Source of the DNA: a virus
Direction: 5' to 3' (one strand)
DNA length: 64,000 nt
IMG/VR virus record: IMGVR_UViG_3300017770_000001
Coordinates: 1-64,000 of that record
Positions 58,423-64,000 of the stretch are shown here, one piece after another. Position numbers and translations under genes: made by a program. Within the stretch, counting starts at the first letter, position 1. Each line of letters begins with the position of its first letter. The notes below the pieces were generated by a model. The model was not told where the DNA came from. It did no database searches and saw nothing but the letters and a program-made list of their open reading frames with translations.

Positions 58423-58757
58423 TAGAATGTACCTCCATCAACTGTTGGTAATGATAGTTCACCACTTGTGCTGTTATAAGATAAATTGGTTTCACCTGAT
58501 GCTAAAGATATAGAACCTCTCGCTCTAGTATCTGTGAAGTAAAGGTTTGATGACCCTTCTGATAAATCGTCTGTGTCTTTAGAAGCAAAAGATGTATTAA
58601 ACTGTGAACCTGTAAAATACAGATTTGTCGACCCCTGTGTTAAATTATCAGTTGTCAAAGTTGATACTGCAGCTGCCACTACTTTACCACTAGATGTGAT
58701 TACTTCAGATGAACCAACTGTCAAACCATAATCGATTGTAAAGTTTGCTGTTGCCAT
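58422..58757 (-). CDS. short tail-fibre-type protein ending in DGGTF (111 aa)
   Basis: One copy of the same STNLYFTGSQFN / SSNLYFTDTRARGSI repeat as the long fibre protein, and the C-terminal VDGGTF shared with two other proteins here. Starts MATANFTIDYGLTVGSSEVI. Probably a fibre module or hinge. Confidence 0.78.
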   Translation of the reverse strand: MATANFTIDYGLTVGSSEVITSSGKVVAAAVSTLTTDNLTQGSTNLYFTGSQFNTSFASKDTDDLSEGSSNLYFTDTRARGSISLASGETNLSYNSTSGELSLPTVDGGTF

Positions 58758-58812
58758 TAAAAATCCCCTGTTTGTATGAATGTATTTAGGAGAACCAATC
58801 CCCTAAAGGTTA

Positions 58813-59559
58813 TCATACTGTTAATAAATTTCTACTTATTTTGAATACTGTTGAACTCGATGATGATGGTGTAACTTTGACTCTGACATCTCCTGAATTT
58901 GTATCTACTGATGTTGTAAACAACTCTCCATTTGTGGTTACACTTCCATACACTTGGTGTGATGCACTTGATGAATCATGTATTACCATAATTTCACATG
59001 CATGAAAATTTGTTCCTTGTGAAGCTTGTACATGATATTTTCCACTTCTATATGATAACAATGGAAAACTATCTAGTTCTACCTCATCTGTTGCAGTAGT
59101 AGTCAATGTATTGTTTGCATCCATTCTTAAATTCTGTAAGTTGAGTGGCCCTACTGCAGTTAATGTTCCTGTCGATTCTAAATCACCTACCTTTAGGTCT
59201 GCAAAAGACCATCCAGTTCCTTCAGTGTCTACTGTTGTTGTCGGTTCTATTTCTAGTCCATCAAATAATTTCCATGTGGAATCAGTTGCATCTCTAAACA
59301 AACCTGAAAACTCACTTGCACCTCCATCTGATAGACCGTCATTATAGTTACCGTATATACCAAAGTCAATCAAGTCTTGGGATGTATTTGCATTAGCAAG
59401 TTCAAACATAGATGTATCAACCGATTTGGTAACCGAATCTATAGTAGTCGTTGTTCCTAATATTGTCAAACCACCTGACACAGAAACATCTCCAGTAACA
59501 TCTAAGTCACCATGTATTTCTTCACCGTAGTCTGCTAAAAATTTCTTCTTTATTCCCAT
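58813..59559 (-). CDS. virion surface protein with shared C-terminal beta domain (248 aa)
   Basis: N-terminus KKKFLADYGEEIHGDLDVTG is a fibre-type repeat. The last 75 residues (YHVQASQGTNFHACEIMVIH ... GDVRVKVTPSSSSST) recur in the two following proteins. Probably a fibre or baseplate adhesin. Confidence 0.75.
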   Translation of the reverse strand: MGIKKKFLADYGEEIHGDLDVTGDVSVSGGLTILGTTTTIDSVTKSVDTSMFELANANTSQDLIDFGIYGNYNDGLSDGGASEFSGLFRDATDSTWKLFDGLEIEPTTTVDTEGTGWSFADLKVGDLESTGTLTAVGPLNLQNLRMDANNTLTTTATDEVELDSFPLLSYRSGKYHVQASQGTNFHACEIMVIHDSSSASHQVYGSVTTNGELFTTSVDTNSGDVRVKVTPSSSSSTVFKISRNLLTV

Positions 59560-59612
59560 TTAATATAATCCATAATGTTGAATCTAATACTATTTATGCA
59601 TTTTGTAAGGGC

Positions 59613-59638
59613 AAAAAAAAGGGGAACCTAAGTTCCCC
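59613..59638 (-). terminator. rho-independent terminator after the 59660-60070 gene
   Basis: GGGGAAC CTAA GTTCCCC hairpin followed by eight T on the minus strand. Separates the two halves of the fibre region. Confidence 0.9.
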
Positions 59639-59659
59639 CTTAATTAGTTCTCTGAACTG

Positions 59660-60070
59660 TTACGCGTCTACTACTGTTCTGTCAAATTTGAACGTTGTAC
59701 TAGCATTTGATGCTGGGGTCACACGTAATCTTACGTCATCTCCCGAAATATCTGCGTCAAATGTAGCTAACGGTGTTGACTTCAATGTACCGTACTGAGT
59801 TAAAGTAACTGTAGTACCATCATGTACTAACATAACTTCTGTAGAATGGTAATCCGTACCTTTAGACATTACTACAATATATCTTGCAGCCCTGTAGGTT
59901 GCTTTTGCAAAGGTATCTAATGAGAATGCATCTGTCGATGTTGTCGTAGATGACTCTCTCTTAGTATTTTTGGTTTCAACTTTTTTCGCTGTAACAATTT
60001 TATCATTGTCAACATCGAATTGAATCCCACGGATTAGTTCAGCTAATTTAAATGCATTTGATTTTGCCAT
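59660..60070 (-). CDS. virion surface protein with shared C-terminal beta domain (136 aa)
   Basis: Short N-terminus (AKSNAFKLAELIRGIQFDVD), then the 75-residue domain YIVVMSKGTDYHSTEVMLVH ... DDVRLRVTPASNASTTF, paralogous to its neighbours. Followed by a strong terminator. Confidence 0.75.
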   Translation of the reverse strand: MAKSNAFKLAELIRGIQFDVDNDKIVTAKKVETKNTKRESSTTTSTDAFSLDTFAKATYRAARYIVVMSKGTDYHSTEVMLVHDGTTVTLTQYGTLKSTPLATFDADISGDDVRLRVTPASNASTTFKFDRTVVDA

Positions 60071-60083
60071 GTTCTAATCCTCC

Positions 60084-60908
60084 TTATGAATGTCTAATTT
60101 GGAACGTGTCTATTGTGGTATTAGTGTTAGCAGGAGTTACGAGTAATCTCATATTTCCTGAATTAACATCTACACTCAATGTAAACAAAGAGTTACCAGT
60201 ATGGACATCACCAAACTGTGAATAATATGCATTAGTACCATCATTTGCAATGATAACATCACAAGAGTGAGTTCCTGCTGAAGCGTGTGTTGCTGTCACA
60301 AAAAATCTTATACTCTTAATTGATGTTGAAACTGACTGTAAAAGTTGGTCAGCTGTCGTTGCAGTGAACGATGATTCTGTATGGTTACCTTCAACTAAAT
60401 CACTAGTGTTAGAGATATTATTAATTACTAATGTATCTCCACTTACTGCGTTTTCTGTTAAAGTGATAGTGGTTGAGTTAGTAGTTGTATAATCTGTACC
60501 ACCCCCAATCAACTTAACACCGTTTAAGTATACGTTTTCACCACCTGATGTATATGATAATGAATTACCATTGTCATCATTTCCAGTAAATACTGTTTGG
60601 TTTCCTGTTACACTATATGTGAACGTGGAATACACATTACCTGCGTTAGCAAATGTTAATGTACCACTTCCATCGGTTTTAAGTACTTGGTTTGCCGAAC
60701 CATCACTGGTTGGAAAAGAGTAAGCATCATTGAGTGTCAAACTCGTTGGGTTTGAACCTAATTCGACTACAGATGCAGAACCGTCATTCTTCTCAGTGTA
60801 AAACCTACCGTGATAAGTGTTTACAGCTAATTCCCCTAGTGATAAATCACCAGTATTAGGAACAGCGTTCTGAGTAGCTGAACGTTTAAACTGAATTACT
60901 GTTGCCAT
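60084..60908 (-). CDS. tail fibre-type protein with shared C-terminal beta domain (274 aa)
   Basis: MATVIQFKRSATQNAVP start, shared with the next gene, then a fibre N-domain (LSLGELAVNTYHGRFYTEK) and the C-terminal 75-residue domain (FFVTATHASAGTHSCDVIIA ... NMRLLVTPANTN). Probable fibre part. Confidence 0.78.
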   Translation of the reverse strand: MATVIQFKRSATQNAVPNTGDLSLGELAVNTYHGRFYTEKNDGSASVVELGSNPTSLTLNDAYSFPTSDGSANQVLKTDGSGTLTFANAGNVYSTFTYSVTGNQTVFTGNDDNGNSLSYTSGGENVYLNGVKLIGGGTDYTTTNSTTITLTENAVSGDTLVINNISNTSDLVEGNHTESSFTATTADQLLQSVSTSIKSIRFFVTATHASAGTHSCDVIIANDGTNAYYSQFGDVHTGNSLFTLSVDVNSGNMRLLVTPANTNTTIDTFQIRHS

Positions 60909-60933
60909 GCTTCCTCCAAGTTATAACTACTAA

Positions 60934-62535
60934 TTAAAATGTACCACCGTCAATTGCAGTAACGGTTACAGCACCACTTGAAACAGTGAAGTTATTACTT
61001 GAGAAAGATGCAACACCTTTATTAGATGTAGTTGCGTCTTCAGCAGCTAGTGTAATTGCACCAGCACCATTAGTAATAGTTATTGCTTCACCAGCTGTCA
61101 ATGTAGCTGCATCGAATACTCCACCTGAAGTGTCACCAATTAAGATTTGACCGTCTGTTGGAGCTGACCCTGCGTATGATGAGATAGAACCACTTAATGA
61201 TAAAGCTGCTACTTCGGCATTACCGAATGCAACGTTACCTAGTGAACCTGAGAATACTGAACTTGTGTCTGTTGCATCTGCAATAAACTTAAATTTAGCA
61301 TCTGTATCGTCCATACCAAAGAACCCAAGTTTAGTACCACCTGAGTTGTACTTAAATTTGATACCTCTGTCTAGATTATCATCTGAACTATCATCACCAA
61401 TTTCAAAAATTGGGTCTGCAATTGATACTGTTGTTGAATTAACAGTTGTTGTTGTACCGTTAACACTTAAGTTACCTGTTACTGTAAGGTTACCTGAAGT
61501 TGTTAATGTTGCAGTTGTAATATCGTCTGATATTAAGTTTCCTGAAACTGTTAAGTTATTTGAAATAGTTACATCGTTAGGTAGACCAACTGTTAAAGTT
61601 TGTCCACTTGCACTTGTTTCAATTTCGTTATTTGTACCTTGAATTGTAAGTGATTGTGAATCTAAATCGACTGCACCTGTTCCTGAATCACCAGCAAAGT
61701 CTACATCTTGTGCTGTTACGTTAGTATCAACATAGTTTTTTACTGCCGCTGAAGTAGGAATTGTTGTGTCGTTATCGTTTGAACCGATACCTTCTGATTC
61801 GATTACAACCGCTGCAGCTGCAAGTTTACCAAATGTTACTTGTCCATTTGCAATGTGAGCTGTATCGATTGAACCATCTGCAAGATGTTCTGAATCAATA
61901 GCGTCGTCTGCGATTTTAGCACCTGTTACTGCGTCTGCAGCTATCATGCCATTTTCAACTACACCTGAACCGATTGTCATTGCACCATTAGATGCAAGTG
62001 TTACGTCACCTGAAACTGCTACGTTATCAAATGAGTCTGAACCGTCATGGACAAGAATGTGTCCTGATGCTGGTGCTGAAATATCTGTATCAGATGCACC
62101 TGCGATTGATGAAGTTGTTGATACGAAAGACAATGCTCCTGAACCATCGGTTCCAAGTACTTGTCCGTTTGAACCATCTGAAGATGGTAATGTTAATGTG
62201 AGGTTTGAACCCAATGTGTCGGGTGATTTTAGAGCAACGAAATTTGTTCCGTTGTCTGAATCTTCTCTCAACTTAATAGATGCACCAGCTGTTGCACCGT
62301 TACCTACTATGAAGTCTGAAGGTGTTGGTGTTGAACCAGCCAACATGTCTGTATAGTACTTACCACCGATTTCGTGAATAACTGCACTTGTACCGTCATG
62401 TGATTCTATGAAGAGAGTTGCGTTCGCACCAGTTCCTGACCTATCCTGAACGTAGGCTAATTCACTTTCTGCTAAATCAGAAATTGCGGGATTAGCACTA
62501 CCAGTAGACCTTTTAATTTGAATTACTGTTGCCAT
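60934..62535 (-). CDS. tail fibre-type protein ending in DGGTF (533 aa)
   Basis: MATVIQIKRSTGSANPAISD start and fibre N-domain as in the gene after it, followed by repeats (GDVTLASNGAMTIGSGVVEN, NLTVSGNLISDDI), an FEIGDDSSDDNLDRGIKFKY fold, and the C-terminal IDGGTF. Long leader with hairpins upstream. Confidence 0.82.
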   Translation of the reverse strand: MATVIQIKRSTGSANPAISDLAESELAYVQDRSGTGANATLFIESHDGTSAVIHEIGGKYYTDMLAGSTPTPSDFIVGNGATAGASIKLREDSDNGTNFVALKSPDTLGSNLTLTLPSSDGSNGQVLGTDGSGALSFVSTTSSIAGASDTDISAPASGHILVHDGSDSFDNVAVSGDVTLASNGAMTIGSGVVENGMIAADAVTGAKIADDAIDSEHLADGSIDTAHIANGQVTFGKLAAAAVVIESEGIGSNDNDTTIPTSAAVKNYVDTNVTAQDVDFAGDSGTGAVDLDSQSLTIQGTNNEIETSASGQTLTVGLPNDVTISNNLTVSGNLISDDITTATLTTSGNLTVTGNLSVNGTTTTVNSTTVSIADPIFEIGDDSSDDNLDRGIKFKYNSGGTKLGFFGMDDTDAKFKFIADATDTSSVFSGSLGNVAFGNAEVAALSLSGSISSYAGSAPTDGQILIGDTSGGVFDAATLTAGEAITITNGAGAITLAAEDATTSNKGVASFSSNNFTVSSGAVTVTAIDGGTF

Positions 62536-62684
62536 TTTTTTCTCCTGAAAAAATTAATATATTGTTTTAAAATTTACGTAAATTCTATTTGTATAGAATT
62601 AGATTATCATTATATTGCAGTCCACTCACAATGTGGGTCGTGTCTCACTGTCTGACACCTTGATTTGTGTAAGTATTTATAATA
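62536..62684 (-). promoter_or_regulatory. structured leader with late promoter before the 533-aa fibre gene
   Basis: TATAAATA at 62674-62681, then about 130 nt holding GTGTC/GACAC and CCAC/GTGG hairpins, an AATTCTAT/ATAGAATT stem (62581-62600), and the 14-bp palindrome AATTTACGTAAATT (62571-62584). No ORF of note. Confidence 0.55.
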
Positions 62685-62936
62685 CTAGAATGTTCCACCA
62701 TCAATAACTGTAGTGGTTTCCCATCTATCTGTTTCAGCATTATAGTTTAGTAAACCTTTATCGGTTTCTGTTGCATTCACGTCTGCGATATCACTTATCG
62801 AATTTACACTACTACCTCCTCCAGTAGAAGAGTCTCCGATTGCAACTTGCTTTGCTTTAATGCCTGTTGATTGTAATAGTCTTGATTTTAATGTCACGTT
62901 ACTTGCGTTCCCTGATATCTTTGCTTTTATAGCCAT
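62685..62936 (-). CDS. small fibre-type protein ending in DGGTF (83 aa)
   Basis: MAIKAKISGNASNVTLKSRL start, then SISDIADVNATETDKGLLNY and VIDGGTF end, the same C-terminal motif as two other fibre-type proteins. Probably a fibre adaptor. Confidence 0.72.
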   Translation of the reverse strand: MAIKAKISGNASNVTLKSRLLQSTGIKAKQVAIGDSSTGGGSSVNSISDIADVNATETDKGLLNYNAETDRWETTTVIDGGTF

Positions 62937-62946
62937 TTTATAAACC

Positions 62947-63279
62947 CTACCTTGTTACGCCGGGTGTTATTATTGCTTGTCCCTCAATGACTCTAGTCTT
63001 TGTTCCTGAGGCATCTGTTATTACTAAATCATAAACATATCTACCACTTTTCAAACCAGTGGTTTGAGTATCCGTAAGAGTAAGTGTTACCTTACCATTT
63101 GATGCAGTTATGGATGTACCAAAAGTTTCTGCAATGGTTTCAGAACCATATGTTTTTCTTATTTGTGCAGAGGCAGTGTACCCTGATAAGTCTATGATAT
63201 TGTCACTGGTATCAGAGACATCGATAGTAACTTCGAAATCGGTACCTTGGTCTATAAATATGTTTGCTATGATTGCCAT
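62947..63279 (-). CDS. virion beta-sandwich protein, BppU-N-like (110 aa)
   Basis: MAIIANIFIDQGTDFEVTID, then LSGYTASAQIRKTYGSETIA and LKSGRYVYDLVITDASG fit the small Ig-like domains at the base of phage receptor-binding assemblies. A late promoter is placed for a start at its ATG. Confidence 0.72.
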   Translation of the reverse strand: MAIIANIFIDQGTDFEVTIDVSDTSDNIIDLSGYTASAQIRKTYGSETIAETFGTSITASNGKVTLTLTDTQTTGLKSGRYVYDLVITDASGTKTRVIEGQAIITPGVTR

Positions 63280-63284
63280 ATAAC

Positions 63285-63292
63285 TATTTATA
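63285..63292 (-). promoter_or_regulatory. T4-type late promoter of the 110-aa virion gene
   Basis: TATAAATA, 5 nt, ATG at 63279 on the minus strand. Fourth copy of this exact geometry. Confidence 0.65.
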
Positions 63293-63297
63293 CAACT

Positions 63298-64000
63298 TTA
63301 AGTGTTCGGGTCTGTTAATTGAGAAGTTGGTACACTTTGATGAGTCTTTTTCAATGTTCCACTATCATTTAAGTACACTTCATCCATTTTTCTTAACACT
63401 CCACCTTCATTAATCCAAATTTGTTTAACCTTTGCAAGAGGCCCTATAGGTCTTGTTGAAGGGAATGGTTGTCTCACTGGTCTACGTCTTGGAACCTGAT
63501 TATGATAATTATAAGTCTGTTGTACTGGTCTACGTCTTGGAACCTGATTATGATAACTATAAGTCTGTTGTAAATTCTTTTGTCTTGTTACTCTGTTATG
63601 ATAACTATAAGTCTGTTGTACAGATTTTCTTCTAGGAACCTGATTGTGATAAGAATATGTTTGTTGCAAATTCTTTTGTCTAGAAACTCTTTGTAATACT
63701 GCAACCCTAGCAGGTCTTTGTCTAGTCACATCTTCATTAACTTGATTTCTAACAGGTCTTTGTCTAGTCTCAACATTATTATATGGATAAGTTTGTTGTA
63801 CAGGACGTTGTTTAGTTACAATATTATTATACTGATATGTTTGTTGTATATTTCTTTGTTGTTCATTAGCCTGATTGACTTGATTTCTAACTGGTCTTCG
63901 TCTAGATACACGTTGTAATTGTTGTACTGTAGTTGGTCTACGTTTTGTTTCAGATGAAAGTGTTTGTACTCTTACTGGTCTTTGTCTATCTGAATCTTCG
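63298..64000 (-). CDS. second Arg/Tyr/Gln repeat protein, 5' end outside window
   Basis: Open from the right edge to the stop at 63298 (at least 233 residues). Carries the same units as the 1,382-residue protein (TKRRPTTVQQLQRVSRRRP, RRKSVQQTYSYHNRV) and then a non-repeat end (IWINEGGVLRKMDEVYLNDS, GTLKKTHQSVP). That end resembles a small motif often found at the end of virion proteins. A paralogue or domain-sharing partner of the long repeat protein. Confidence 0.72.
   Translation of the reverse strand, partial: EDSDRQRPVRVQTLSSETKRRPTTVQQLQRVSRRRPVRNQVNQANEQQRNIQQTYQYNNIVTKQRPVQQTYPYNNVETRQRPVRNQVNEDVTRQRPARVAVLQRVSRQKNLQQTYSYHNQVPRRKSVQQTYSYHNRVTRQKNLQQTYSYHNQVPRRRPVQQTYNYHNQVPRRRPVRQPFPSTRPIGPLAKVKQIWINEGGVLRKMDEVYLNDSGTLKKTHQSVPTSQLTDPNT

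Overview
This window looks like part of the genome of a T4-like marine myovirus with low G+C. Essentially every protein-coding gene lies on the minus strand, so transcription runs from high to low coordinates. The head, neck and tail genes follow the T4/cyanophage order exactly (gp13-14-15-16-17-18-19-20-two small core genes-21-22-23-gp3-like-uvsY-uvsW-55-47-46 and 45-44-62-regA). Low G+C, a tail-fibre region of cyanophage type and a curli-like cluster suggest a streamlined marine bacterium such as a SAR11 relative as host. That host assignment is inference; nothing in the sequence proves it.

Layout from the right edge, in transcription order. 63.3-64.0 kb is the 3' part of an Arg/Tyr/Gln-rich repeat protein. 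56.1-63.3 kb holds seven tail-fibre or virion-surface proteins. 52.0-56.1 kb is a 1,382-residue protein built of about 70 short repeats. 47.3-51.9 kb carries a glycosyltransferase, two or more 2-oxoglutarate oxygenases and hypothetical genes. 34.5-47.3 kb is the morphogenesis core. 34.1-34.5 kb is a gene-free interval with a plus-strand promoter and a terminator, a candidate RNA gene. 26.0-33.9 kb holds recombination and late-transcription genes (uvsY, uvsW, gp55, gp47, gp46) with oxygenases and tiny membrane proteins. 22.1-26.0 kb holds a probable co-packaged head protein, peptide deformylase, an oxygenase, two tRNA genes and a SprT-like protease. 18.0-22.0 kb carries a CobS/CobT-like AAA+ and VWA pair. 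14.9-17.7 kb is the sliding clamp and loader, with the clamp gene interrupted by one in-frame TAA. 6.7-14.3 kb is one tightly packed operon behind a T4-type late promoter: two small membrane proteins, CsgF, CsgG, two curlin-like proteins, a FecR-domain protein, IscU, and a CHASE2 transmembrane adenylate cyclase. 0.5-4.8 kb is a complete preQ0 pathway (queD, queE, queC, folE) with a TGT/DpdA-like enzyme, most likely for 7-deazaguanine DNA modification. The left edge is a T4-lysozyme-type endolysin.

Three promoter classes can be read. The first is sigma70-like elements (TTGACA or TAGACA, 17-18 bp, TATAAT-like). The second is a subfamily of these with a conserved spacer, four copies on the minus strand and one on the plus strand. 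The third is T4 late elements (TATAAATA). Many first genes have the start codon exactly where transcription should begin, which predicts leaderless mRNAs. The observations most worth a second look are the curli/cyclase late operon, the split sliding clamp, the plus-strand RNA candidate, the conserved-spacer promoters and the nuclease-like protein with a head-targeting tag.
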